Assembly: GCA_946411525.1 (NCBI GenBank)
Contig: CAMKEI010000008.1
Location: forward strand, 1-55,410
Direction of reading: 5' to 3'
Source of the DNA: an uncultured Clostridia bacterium
GTDB lineage: Bacteria > Bacillota > Clostridia > Christensenellales > Aristaeellaceae
Length of the DNA: 55,410 nt
In this document: positions 17,117 to 25,057 of the stretch, in pieces
Numbering within the stretch: position 1 is the first letter of the stretch
Layout of the letters: every line of letters begins with the position of its first letter
Made by a program: the position numbers and the translations under genes
The notes under the pieces: model-generated
What the model was told of the DNA's origin: nothing
Database searches by the model: none
The model's input: the letters and a program-made list of their open reading frames with translations, nothing else

Positions 17117-18130
17117 ATGACCATTCGGGAAATTGCTGCACAGGCGGGGGTTTCCCCGGCTGCGGTATCCCTTGTGATTAACAATAAAAAAGGGGTCAGT
17201 GAAGAGACCCGGAAGCGGATTCTCGCCGTGATGGAAGAGAGCGGGTATTCCCCAGCCGTCCGGAAAAAAGGCGAGAAGCCGCTGAAGATCGTCGTGCTGA
17301 AATACAGGGTCCACGGCATCGCATTTGAGGAAAACCAGGGATTTATCGCATCCATTGTGGACCGGATCGAAAGTGAGTGCCGGCATCACGGATACGACCT
17401 GATGATGTACAGCTGCGAGCCGGCGACCGCCGCGGCAACCATCCGCGACATGATGAACACACCGCCGGACGGCGTGATCCTGATCGCGACGGAGCTGCCG
17501 GAAGAAGATATCCCGCTGCTGGACATGATTGACGTGCCGCTGGTGGCGCTGGACCAGAACCTGTATCATCCCAATGCCGACTGCGTTGTGATGGACAATG
17601 TGAACCTGATGGCCAGCCTGGTGAAATACCTGGTGGACCACGGGCACCGGGAGATCGGCTATTTCAAGTTTTCCCAAGCGGTGCGGAACTGCGACGAGCG
17701 GTACCAGGGATATCTGGCCGCGCTGGAACGGCTTGGCCTGGAGGCGCCGGAACCGGTTATCTTGAAGCCGACGGTGGACGGCGCGTTTGAGGACCTGGCA
17801 GCAATGATACGCAGCGGGGCTTATATTCCCCATGGCGCGGTGGTGTGCGACAATGACACGATCGCCATCGGCGCGATCAAGGCTATCCGGGAAGCGGGCT
17901 ACTCCATTCCGGAGGATATCTCCATCATCGGCTTTGACGATATCCCGTTCAGCGCGACCACGATGCCCGCCCTGACCACGATGCGGATCTCCAGGTCTGC
18001 GATGGGGGAAATGGCGGTCAATATCCTCCGCAGGCGCATGAAGCATCCGGACTATCCGTGCATGAAGCTGCTGCTGGGCGGAAAGCTGATCATCCGGAAC
18101 TCGACCCGGATACCGGAGGGAAAGCCATGA
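17117..18130 (+). CDS. LacI-family transcriptional regulator of the BMC locus
   Basis: This 337-residue regulator starts with the helix-turn-helix MTIREIAAQAGVSPAAVSLV, then the hinge and a periplasmic-binding-type effector domain (DGVILIATELP, VALDQN, IIGFDDIPFS). The ATG at 17117 has GGGGAG nine bases upstream; a GTG at 17108 is too close to it. Being inside the operon suggests autoregulation. The effector is presumably the imported sugar or its phosphate. The stop overlaps the first BMC-P start by 4 bp. Confidence 0.93.
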   Translation: MTIREIAAQAGVSPAAVSLVINNKKGVSEETRKRILAVMEESGYSPAVRKKGEKPLKIVVLKYRVHGIAFEENQGFIASIVDRIESECRHHGYDLMMYSCEPATAAATIRDMMNTPPDGVILIATELPEEDIPLLDMIDVPLVALDQNLYHPNADCVVMDNVNLMASLVKYLVDHGHREIGYFKFSQAVRNCDERYQGYLAALERLGLEAPEPVILKPTVDGAFEDLAAMIRSGAYIPHGAVVCDNDTIAIGAIKAIREAGYSIPEDISIIGFDDIPFSATTMPALTTMRISRSAMGEMAVNILRRRMKHPDYPCMKLLLGGKLIIRNSTRIPEGKP

Positions 18131-18450
18131 TTGTGGGACGCGTGACAGGAAATGTGGTCAGCTCCAACAAGGTTGAGAAGCTGCGGAACACCAAGATGCT
18201 GATCGTGCAGATTGTCGATATCGCCACGATGGAAATGAAGGACGACTATCTGATTATGATCGACGACGTTGGCGCGGGGGTCGGGGACCTCGTATTCGGC
18301 GCCTACGGCAGCTCATCCCGCCAGTCCGACACTTCGAAGCAGTACGCGTCGGACTATACGATCTACGGAATCATCGATTCCATCGACCAGTACGGAAAGC
18401 GTACTTACGACAAGGCAGAGGAGGAAGACGCGTGCAGCTGGCAAAAGTGA
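18127..18450 (+). CDS. BMC-P shell vertex protein 1 (EutN/CcmL family)
   Basis: A 107-residue pentamer protein. MIVGRVTGNVVSSNKVEKL is the typical start, DDVGAGVGDLVFGAYGSSSR the conserved core and IYGIIDSID the final strand. It overlaps the LacI stop by 4 bp, and its own 3' end overlaps the next gene by 19 bp, so the string of vertex genes is tightly coupled. It closes shell vertices. Confidence 0.93.
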   Translation: MIVGRVTGNVVSSNKVEKLRNTKMLIVQIVDIATMEMKDDYLIMIDDVGAGVGDLVFGAYGSSSRQSDTSKQYASDYTIYGIIDSIDQYGKRTYDKAEEEDACSWQK

Positions 18451-18731
18451 TCGGGAGCGTGATCTCCACCCGGAAATGCGACCGGCTTGAGGGTATGAAG
18501 CTCCTGGTCGCGGTTCCGATCGATATGGACACGTTCAAAGAGAAGGGATCCCCCTTTGTCACGGTGGATACGGTCGGCGCCGGGGAAGGGGAGATCGTGA
18601 TGTGGTGCGGCGGCTCCAGCTCCCGCGCGACGGAAATGACGACGAACAAGCCGGTGGACGCGACGATCATCGGCATTGTGGACAACGTGGACATTCTGGG
18701 CAAGCGGGTGTTCACCAAAGGAGAAGCATGA
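18432..18731 (+). CDS. BMC-P shell vertex protein 2 (EutN/CcmL family)
   Basis: A 99-residue EutN/CcmL protein starting at GTG within the end of the previous gene. VIGSVISTRKCDRLEGMKLL, DTVGAGEGEIVMWCGGSSSR and IIGIVDNVDI are family segments. The GSSSR pore-side loop is kept. Confidence 0.92.
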   Translation: MQLAKVIGSVISTRKCDRLEGMKLLVAVPIDMDTFKEKGSPFVTVDTVGAGEGEIVMWCGGSSSRATEMTTNKPVDATIIGIVDNVDILGKRVFTKGEA

Positions 18732-19018
18732 AACTGTCGAAAGTGACGGGTACGGTGGTATCCACGATCAAATACGGCCGTTATGAAGGACATAAGCTGC
18801 TGAAGGTGCGCCATCTGAGCCTGGACGGCAGGACCGTCGGGGAGGAACTGGTAGCGATCGACATGGCCGACTCGGGGATCGGGGATATTGTGCTGACAAA
18901 CAATGACGGCGGCGCGGCGAAAATGATCACGGGGGACAGGGAGATCATCGCCGGCCTGACCATCTGCGGGGTCGTGGATTCCTATACCTGGCAGGGCCGT
19001 ACGGTTCAGTGCCACTGA
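18728..19018 (+). CDS. BMC-P shell vertex protein 3 (EutN/CcmL family, divergent)
   Basis: A 96-residue EutN/CcmL protein in an ATGA overlap with the previous gene. VTGTVVSTIKYGRYEGHKLL and GLTICGVVDSYTW match the family, but the central glycine-rich segment is altered (ADSGIGDIVLTNNDGGAAKM), so its pore loop differs from vertex proteins 1 and 2. Confidence 0.88.
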   Translation: MKLSKVTGTVVSTIKYGRYEGHKLLKVRHLSLDGRTVGEELVAIDMADSGIGDIVLTNNDGGAAKMITGDREIIAGLTICGVVDSYTWQGRTVQCH

Positions 19019-19031
19019 AGGAGGCGGAAGA

Positions 19032-19307
19032 ATGAATATCGGCCGGGTGGAGGGCAGCGTCGTCTGTTCCGTGAAAACGCCCACGCTGACCGGCGTGAAG
19101 CTGCTGGTTGTTCGCCTGCTGGCAAACGGCGAACCAAAAGGCCTGGTGATCGCGTCTGACGGGACGCACCAGGCAGGAATCGGCGATACGGTTTATCTGA
19201 TCGGCAGAATGGAAGCGGCCATGATGACCGATCTGCAGAAACTGCCCCCCTGCGACCTGTGCATCGCCGGCATCATCGATCCGGAAACACTGGTGCAGGA
19301 GGGCTGA
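19032..19307 (+). CDS. BMC-P shell vertex protein 4 (EutN/CcmL family, divergent)
   Basis: A 91-residue fourth EutN/CcmL homologue. RVEGSVVCSVKTPTLTGVKL and DLCIAGIIDPETL are the family start and end. The core loop (HQAGIGDTVYLIGRMEAAMM) lacks the GSSSR motif. GGAGGCGG precedes the start. It is the last gene of the operon, 12 bp from the stop of the convergent PfkB kinase. Confidence 0.85.
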   Translation: MNIGRVEGSVVCSVKTPTLTGVKLLVVRLLANGEPKGLVIASDGTHQAGIGDTVYLIGRMEAAMMTDLQKLPPCDLCIAGIIDPETLVQEG

Positions 19308-19319
19308 GAAGAGACGGGG

Positions 19320-20201
19320 TTATTCCGCCAGGCTGACTTCCTCCGCGGTGGGAATGGAATCTGCGGCGCCCTTGCGGCTGACTGCGATGGAGGACGCGAA
19401 GGCGGCGCGGCGGAGCGCATCGGGAATTGGCATGCCGCTGCTGATGCCGGCAAGGAAAAAACCGGTGAAGGTATCGCCCGCGGCAGTGGTGTCCACGGCC
19501 TGCACTTCAAAGGCAGGCTGGAAGAACCGGTGTCCGCGGTCCATGGCCCAGGCGCCGTTCGCGCCCAGCGTCAGCACGACGCTGCCGTTGGGGAATTTCT
19601 TCGCCAGGACATCCAGAATCCTTCCGGGATCGGTTTCTCCGGTCAGGGCCTCGCCTTCGATCTCGTTGAGCAGGAACCAGCTGACGGTTTCCAGCGGATA
19701 GGAGAGCATCTCCCGGCTGACGGGGGAGGGATTGAAGATAATGGCCAGTCCCTTTTCCGCAGCCTTGCGCATCATCAGGGGGGTGTTGAACAGCTCATTC
19801 TGCATGAGCACGGCGTCCCCCGGGGCAAAGTCCGCGAGCACGCGGTCGATATCCGCTTCCGACGGGCGCATATTTTCCCCGCTGAAGACGATGATGCAGT
19901 TCTGCCCTTTACGGTCCACCTGGATGACGGTGTGGGCACTGGCGCCCGGCGCCCGGCGGATGTGGGTGATATCCACCTTCGCGGCGCGCAGCGCATCCAG
20001 AAGGATATCCCCGTCCTCACCGACCACGCCCGCGTGGAAGATTTCCGCACCGGCTTTGGCCAAGGCGATGGACTGGTTCAGCCCCTTCCCGCCGCAGAAC
20101 AGGTTCTGGTCCGCGGCCAGGAGGGTTTCTCCGGGCTGGACGATATGGTCCACCTGATAGACATGATCAAGATTGATTGAGCCGTAATTAACGATTTTCA
20201 T
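19320..20201 (-). CDS. PfkB-family sugar kinase (ribokinase-like)
   Basis: A 293-residue ribokinase-type protein with GGKGLNQSIALAKAGA (about residue 37) and the catalytic DTTAAGDTFTGFFLAG (about residue 233), where the Asp of AAGD is the base. The start at 20201 has AGGAAAG upstream. It runs opposite to the BMC operon with its own promoter. Its substrate could be ribose or another pentose delivered by the neighbouring transporter. The similarity is to ribokinases rather than to the KDG kinase at 28757. Confidence 0.87.
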   Translation of the reverse strand: MKIVNYGSINLDHVYQVDHIVQPGETLLAADQNLFCGGKGLNQSIALAKAGAEIFHAGVVGEDGDILLDALRAAKVDITHIRRAPGASAHTVIQVDRKGQNCIIVFSGENMRPSEADIDRVLADFAPGDAVLMQNELFNTPLMMRKAAEKGLAIIFNPSPVSREMLSYPLETVSWFLLNEIEGEALTGETDPGRILDVLAKKFPNGSVVLTLGANGAWAMDRGHRFFQPAFEVQAVDTTAAGDTFTGFFLAGISSGMPIPDALRRAAFASSIAVSRKGAADSIPTAEEVSLAE

Positions 20202-20231
20202 GGAGCTTTCCTCCGCTGTTTTTCTGCCTGT

Positions 20232-20260
20232 ATCGTACCAGAAAAACGGCTGAAAGTCAA
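20232..20260 (-). promoter_or_regulatory. Promoter of the PfkB kinase gene
   Basis: On the minus strand, TTGACT (complement of 20255-20260), a 17-nt spacer and TACGAT (complement of 20232-20237) stand about 30 bp before the kinase start. Confidence 0.55.
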
Positions 20261-20292
20261 TGAAAGCAAGGCGTACGGAAGGAGATAAGCAG

Positions 20293-21444
20293 ATGCTGTC
20301 CCGGATCAACTCAGTGAAAACCAGCTTCTTCGGAAAAGGCGCCGTGTCCCTGCTGATACCGGAGCTGAAGAAGATGGGTATCCGCCGCGTGCTGATCGTG
20401 ACGGATCCGTTTCTGTACAAATCCGGTGCGGCGGAATATGTGGGAAAGGCCCTGGCGGAGGCAGGCGCCGCCTACGCGGTGTATCACCATGTTCAGCCGA
20501 ACCCGACGGTGGAGATTGTCAATGACTGCATCACCGCGGTGAAAACGCTGCAGATCGACCTGCTGGTAGCCGTGGGCGGCGGAAGCGCGATTGATACCGC
20601 GAAGGCGGCCAGCATCGTGGCGGCCAACGGCGGACGCGTGGAGGACTATGAGGGCGTCGGCAAGTCGTCGAAGCCCGGTATTCCAATCGTCGCGGTGAAC
20701 ACGACTGCCGGTACAGGCAGCGAATGCACGTCCTTCTATATCGTGACCGATCCGGTCCGCCACAGCAAGATGGCCATGGTGGATCCGAACTGCATGGTCA
20801 CAATCGCCGTGAACGACATTGAGCTGATGATGTCCATGCCCCCGAAGCTGACGGCTTCCACGGGGCTGGACGCGCTGACGCACGCCATTGAGGCGCTGCT
20901 GGCCAGAGGTGCCAATCCGATGACGGACCGTGACGCGCTGTGGGCGATGGAAACTGTCTGGCGGTATCTTCCCCGGGCGGTGCGGGACGGCCGGGACGAG
21001 GAAGCGAGAACACAGATGGCTTACGCGGAATACGCAGCGGGTATGGCGTTTTCCAATGCCGGACTGGGCATGGTGCATGCCATGGCGCACGCGCTGGGCG
21101 GCCACAGCAATCTGCCACACGGGGTCTGCAACGCGGTGCTGCTGCCCTATGTGACTGAGTTCAACGCAGAGCACAGCACGGAAGCGAGAGAAAGAATACC
21201 GGAAATCTCGAAGGCGCTGTCGCTGCCGGACGAACGTCCTTATACGCTGGTCCGGGCGCTTCGTACAACCGCGATGGAGCTGGGTATTCCGCGGACACTC
21301 AAAGATATGGGAGGTGTGTCACCGGAGGACTTCGGCTCTCTTGCCGACCTGGCGCTGAAGGACGCCTGTATGGCGGACAACCTGTATACGCCGACGCGTG
21401 AAGAAGTCATCAAAGTCTATGAAAACGCATGGAGCGGGATTTGA
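20293..21444 (+). CDS. Iron-containing alcohol dehydrogenase
   Basis: This 383-residue group III ADH has AVGGGSAIDTAKAAS (NAD-binding, about residue 92) and TTAGTGSECTSF. The Fe-ligand segments are GLDALTHAIEALL, MVHAMAHALGGH and LPHGVCNAVLLP. The start at 20293 follows AAGGAGAT. It would reduce part of the aldehyde to an alcohol and so regenerate NAD+ for the acylating dehydrogenase, as PduQ and FucO do. No targeting helix is evident. A strong terminator follows. Confidence 0.93.
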   Translation: MLSRINSVKTSFFGKGAVSLLIPELKKMGIRRVLIVTDPFLYKSGAAEYVGKALAEAGAAYAVYHHVQPNPTVEIVNDCITAVKTLQIDLLVAVGGGSAIDTAKAASIVAANGGRVEDYEGVGKSSKPGIPIVAVNTTAGTGSECTSFYIVTDPVRHSKMAMVDPNCMVTIAVNDIELMMSMPPKLTASTGLDALTHAIEALLARGANPMTDRDALWAMETVWRYLPRAVRDGRDEEARTQMAYAEYAAGMAFSNAGLGMVHAMAHALGGHSNLPHGVCNAVLLPYVTEFNAEHSTEARERIPEISKALSLPDERPYTLVRALRTTAMELGIPRTLKDMGGVSPEDFGSLADLALKDACMADNLYTPTREEVIKVYENAWSGI

Positions 21445-21542
21445 GAATCATTCCGTCACAGGATTGAAACAGATATCAAGGAATGCCAGCCCGGCTTTAC
21501 CTGAATCAGCCATTGCTCCGGCTTTTCTGTTATCCGGAGAAG

Positions 21543-21579
21543 AAAAATGCAGTCATGAACGATGGGTGACTGCATTTTT
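21543..21579. terminator. Intrinsic terminator after alcohol dehydrogenase
   Basis: A perfect 13-bp inverted repeat, AAAAATGCAGTCA / TGACTGCATTTTT, with an 11-nt loop and a T-run in the descending arm. It is symmetric and can act in both directions. Confidence 0.85.
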
Positions 21580-21825
21580 CATTTAAATCAGGACAGGGTG
21601 AAGTTTTTGTGTCCGTTCCGGTTCTGCACCCCGGGAGCCTCAGAGGGATTTGTGATCCCATCTATCCCGTTTCAGAATCCGTGAAAAACTGCCTCCGGGT
21701 AAAAAATGGCCAGTGCTTCTGCAGCACAGAAACAAACCGGAAGAAAACCGCCCGGTTCCCCACGGAGACCACATGTTTATCATATTCTTCTGCTTCTCCG
21801 GTCATTTGCCATAAATGAAATGAAC

Positions 21826-21860
21826 AAAGCGCCTGTCCTCTTCCCGAAAACAGGCACTTT
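21826..21860. terminator. Weak terminator-like stem-loop
   Basis: AAAGcGCCTGT pairs with ACAGGCaCTTT (one mismatch) around a 13-nt loop. It lacks a long T-tract and lies in gene-free sequence. Confidence 0.35.
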
Positions 21861-21982
21861 GCTGACAGCCTGAAACGCAGTTGATTCCACCACTTTCCCA
21901 GAGACGGCATGATCTTCTGTCCGCCACAGATGCGGCGAAACGCATGGCACCCTCTACAGGCTGTTTTTACCGGGCCGGCCGG

Positions 21983-22137
21983 TTATTCAAACTCGATGGT
22001 TGCAACAGGCTTTTCGCTGATGTCCCACAAGACACGGTTCACACCGGGAACGGTCTGAATAATCCGGTCTCGCATGCGGAAGAGCACGGGGAAGGGGATT
22101 TCCGGGATGGTAGTGGTTACAGCGTCAACAGTGTTGA
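21983..22137 (-). pseudogene. guaA: Displaced guaA 3' end (copy 2)
   Basis: On the minus strand this encodes about 51 residues, the very C-terminus of GMP synthase ending ATIEFE and TAA (21983-21985), with the frame intact. Similarity to intact guaA stops exactly at 22137, where a rhaA fragment begins on the other strand. It shares its first 47 nt with copy 1 but is shorter (155 versus 223 bp), so the two breakpoints within guaA differ. It has no start or ribosome site and is a non-functional remnant marking an island boundary. Confidence 0.85.
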
Positions 22138-22628
22138 TGGATAACGGTCACTATCACCCGACTGAAGTTGTTTCCGATAAGATCCCGGCACTGCTGACGT
22201 TCTTCCCGGAGATCGCACTGCATGTGACATGGCCGATTCGCTGGGACAGCGATCATGTGGTACTGTTTGACGACGAGACCAGGGAAATCGCCCGGGAGAT
22301 TGTCCGCTGCGGTGGGCTGAACGGCCGGGTGAATATAGCGCTGGATTATTTTGACGCCAGCATCAACCGGATCTCCGCCTGGGTGGCAGGATACCGGAAT
22401 CTGCAGAAGGCGCTGCTGTTCGCACTGCTGCAACCCAATGAAGAAATGAAGACGCTGCAGGATAAAGGCGCATTCAGCAAGCTGATGGTCATGCAGGAAG
22501 AAATGAAGACCATGCCCTTCGGCGAAATCTGGGATGAATATTGCCGCCGGTGCAGCAAACCCGCAGACCGCGAATGGTTTCCGGCTGTTGAGGAATATGA
22601 AAGAAAAGTGCTGGTGAACAGAGAATGA
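22137..22628 (+). pseudogene. rhaA: L-rhamnose isomerase, C-terminal fragment
   Basis: The 163 residues from DNGHYHPTEVVSDKI to the end match the C-terminal part of RhaA: HVTWPIRWDSDHVV, ALDYFDASINRISAWVAG, and MPFGEIWDEYC. RhaA is about 420 residues, so some 60% including part of the active site is missing. The break is exactly at the guaA copy 2 junction. The 3' end is intact and overlaps rhaD by 4 bp, so it was the first part of a rhaA-rhaD operon. With no ribosome site at the ATG it is unlikely to be made, and the fragment could not be an active isomerase. Confidence 0.9.
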
Positions 22629-23437
22629 AGGATATTCTGACAGCTGACTTTATGGTGGAAATGATCCGTACAGTGAGCAATATGTATGACCACGGGTGGG
22701 ACGAGCGCAATGGCGGAAACGTCAGCCTGATGCTGGATGAAAAGGAAACGTCGGATTACCTGCAGAGGCAGACTGTGCTGCGGACAATTCCGACGGGATT
22801 TGCCGCTCCGGAGCTGGAAGGGAAGACGTTCCTGGTCACCGGCACGGGCAAATACTTCAAAAACGTGAAGTATGCCCCGGAGGTCAACCTGGGCATTGTC
22901 CGGCTGAAGGACGGGGGAAAACAGGCAGAGTTGCTGTGGGGATTCACGGACGGCGGCCAGTTTACCAGTGAGTTTCCCGCTCACATGATGAGCCACGCTG
23001 CCCGACTGAAAGCGGATCCGGAAAACCGCGTGGTTATGCACTGCCATCCGGAAAATCTGCTGGCTATGACCTATGTGCATGACCTGGACGAGAGACAGTT
23101 TACACGGACCCTGTGGCAGATGTGTACCGAGTGCATCGTGGTGTTCCCGGACGGAGTGAACGTACTGCCCTGGATGCTGTGCGGTACCAACGAAATAGGT
23201 GAGGCTACGGCGGAAAAGATGAAGACAGCCCGGCTGGTAATCTGGAGCCAGCACGGAGTCTATGGTGCCGGAAAAAACCTGGATGAAACATTCGGTCTGA
23301 TCGAGACAGCGGAAAAGGCTGCAGAGATCTTCATGAAGATTGCACACCTTCCCCGCGTCAACACGATTACGGACGAACAGATGCATCTGCTGGAAAAACG
23401 GTTCGGTGTTCAGGCACGGGAGGGCTGGCTGGACTGA
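22625..23437 (+). CDS. rhaD: L-rhamnulose-1-phosphate aldolase
   Basis: This 270-residue class II aldolase cleaves rhamnulose-1-P to DHAP and L-lactaldehyde. RhaD features are DERNGGNVSLML near residue 25, the Zn ligands in HCHPENLLAMTYVH (about residue 138) and WSQHGVYGAGKNLDETFGL (third His). Length is normal for RhaD, with no extension, so this enzyme does not look BMC-targeted, unlike the aldolase at 5671. It starts in an ATGA overlap with truncated rhaA. Its promoter was probably lost with the rhaA 5' end, so expression now depends on read-through. No rhaB is in the window. Confidence 0.93.
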   Translation: MKDILTADFMVEMIRTVSNMYDHGWDERNGGNVSLMLDEKETSDYLQRQTVLRTIPTGFAAPELEGKTFLVTGTGKYFKNVKYAPEVNLGIVRLKDGGKQAELLWGFTDGGQFTSEFPAHMMSHAARLKADPENRVVMHCHPENLLAMTYVHDLDERQFTRTLWQMCTECIVVFPDGVNVLPWMLCGTNEIGEATAEKMKTARLVIWSQHGVYGAGKNLDETFGLIETAEKAAEIFMKIAHLPRVNTITDEQMHLLEKRFGVQAREGWLD

Positions 23438-23466
23438 GCGGGCAGAAAAGAGAGGAGAGATTTTTT

Positions 23467-23817
23467 GTGATCCGCAGAAAAGGGGAATGCAGGACAGAAT
23501 ACCGGGAGAAAATGCGCGACGGGGAAGGTACAGTCATTGTCACCTCACTGATTGCCGGTCCGGAGGAACTCAACGGGAAGGGACGACTTTTCAGCCGGAT
23601 GACGCTGAATCCGGGCTGCAGCATCGGTTATCATGTGCACGAGCAGGAAGCGGAACTGTTTTATATCCTTGCCGGTACCGGCGTTTATTCAGATGACGGG
23701 ACTGAAACGGATGTCCGGGCAGGAGATGTGGCGATTTGTGAAACGGGCCACGGGCACAGCATTGCCAACACAGGGGAAGACACGCTGGAATTTGTCGCCG
23801 TTATCGTTTATGCCTGA
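23467..23817 (+). CDS. Small cupin-domain protein
   Basis: A 116-residue single cupin barrel starting at GTG behind GAGGAGA. The metal-binding motif YHVHEQEAELFYIL (about residue 56) and GHGHSIANTG give the usual His/Glu cluster. Members of this family are sugar isomerases, oxygenases or binding proteins. Its place after rhaD suggests a role in rhamnose or uronate metabolism, but no specific activity can be assigned. Confidence 0.8.
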   Translation: MIRRKGECRTEYREKMRDGEGTVIVTSLIAGPEELNGKGRLFSRMTLNPGCSIGYHVHEQEAELFYILAGTGVYSDDGTETDVRAGDVAICETGHGHSIANTGEDTLEFVAVIVYA

Positions 23818-24051
23818 TCCGGAGCCAGCCCGGAGAAATCCGGCCGGAATGCCTGGCCTGTGAACCGGGGATGGCATGATCGCGGAAAACAGCGGATCCG
23901 GTTGCAGGTATAACAGAGAAGAAGCAGATGAAAATCAAACTCCGTAACGGGCAGGTGCAGAACCGATTCTTTCATTGACCCGCCGGAAACTGCTGTGATA
24001 AGATGCAGACAGAGAGGAAATACCGATACGCTGTAAAAGAAGGGAAAAAAG

Positions 24052-24849
24052 ATGAATAAGATTTATTGCTGCTATCCGGGCGGAAAACACAAAGCCCTGA
24101 CGATGAGCTATGATGACGGACGGACACAGGACCGGAGGCTGATCAGCATCTTCAATGAATACGGGATCCGGGGGACGTTTCACCTTAACAGCGGCAGGCT
24201 TCAGGAGGAAAACCGGATCCATCCGGACGAGATCCCGGAACTGTATAAAGGGCATGAAATCGCCTGTCATACGGTGACGCACCCGACTATCGCCCGCTGC
24301 CCGCTGCCGGAAACAGCCGCGGAGGTACTGGAGGACCGGATGGCGCTGGAACGGATTGCCGGCACACCGGTCCGGGGTATGAGTTATCCGAACGGATCCT
24401 ATTCCGACGAGATTGTTCGCCTGCTACCGGGACTCGGTATCCGCTATTCCCGGATAACCGGCAATTCCGACGGCTTCCTGCTCCCGGCGGATCCGTACCG
24501 GTGGATGGCCACCTGCCACCATAATCATGACCTGATGGAACTGGGCGATCAGTTCCTTGGCTTCTTCAAGAAGCAGTACCTGTACCTGATGTACGTCTGG
24601 GGACACAGCTATGAGTTCGATAACATGAACAACTGGGACCTGATTGAATCGTTCTGCAGGAAAATGGGCGGAAGAGACGACATCTGGTATTGCACCAACA
24701 TCGAACTGATGGATTGCCTGGATGCATTCCACCGTCTGCAGTTCGCGGCGGACAACAGCTTTGTGTACAACCCGAACGCGGAGGACTGCTGGATTGCAGT
24801 AAATGACGAGCCGCTGTGCGTTCCGGGCGGTCAGACTGTCCTCCTGTGA
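24052..24849 (+). CDS. Polysaccharide deacetylase (NodB-fold, CE4-like)
   Basis: A 265-residue protein with the NodB motifs: MSYDDGRTQD (catalytic Asp pair, about residue 20), the HTVTHPTIARC His pair (about residue 74) and SYPNGSYSDEIV. No signal peptide or membrane anchor is seen, so it probably acts inside the cell, perhaps removing acetyl groups from imported pectin oligosaccharides. That role is inferred from the neighbourhood. AAGGGAAAAAAG precedes the start. Confidence 0.82.
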   Translation: MNKIYCCYPGGKHKALTMSYDDGRTQDRRLISIFNEYGIRGTFHLNSGRLQEENRIHPDEIPELYKGHEIACHTVTHPTIARCPLPETAAEVLEDRMALERIAGTPVRGMSYPNGSYSDEIVRLLPGLGIRYSRITGNSDGFLLPADPYRWMATCHHNHDLMELGDQFLGFFKKQYLYLMYVWGHSYEFDNMNNWDLIESFCRKMGGRDDIWYCTNIELMDCLDAFHRLQFAADNSFVYNPNAEDCWIAVNDEPLCVPGGQTVLL

Positions 24850-24938
24850 CAGCCTGGCAGAGAACCTCTCCGAATCAGGAGAAAGGATATCCGTTTTGTC
24901 CATAAGATGTACGGACCTGGCGGTCTCCTTGATTTTAC

Positions 24939-24973
24939 TTGCATTGAAGGCCTTTTTCCATTTGCATTAAAGG
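24939..24973. promoter_or_regulatory. Tandem direct repeat TTGCATTRAAGG upstream of uxaB
   Basis: TTGCATTGAAGG (24939-24950) and TTGCATTAAAGG (24962-24973) are spaced 23 bp start to start, about two helical turns, just upstream of the uxaB promoter. This spacing fits an activator with tandem half-sites, for example an AraC-type protein such as the one encoded at 46455. The link is inference. Confidence 0.4.
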
Positions 24974-24993
24974 TTTTTGCCGTTTTTGGAAAT

Positions 24994-25023
24994 CTTGACG
25001 CGGATGGGTAATCCGGTGTAAAT
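24994..25023 (+). promoter_or_regulatory. Probable promoter of the uxa operon
   Basis: TTGACG is followed about 18 bp later by TAAATT, some 40 bp before the uxaB start and directly downstream of the tandem repeats. The -10 box is imperfect, which fits an activated promoter. Confidence 0.45.
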
Positions 25024-25057
25024 TCAATATATAAAATCCATATTGGAGGGTACGCGG

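Larger units (their letters stand above)
21445..21982. other. Gene-free interval between the BMC island and guaA copy 2
   Basis: No convincing coding sequence is seen on either strand; the short frames lack ribosome sites and family features. It contains the alcohol dehydrogenase terminator and one weaker stem-loop at 21826-21860. Under the accretion model this is the sequence next to the displaced guaA end. Confidence 0.6.

Noticed and set aside
21609-21910. Small open frames on both strands in the gap before guaA copy 2
   Set aside because: They have no ribosome sites, no recognisable domains, and contain or overlap stem-loops.
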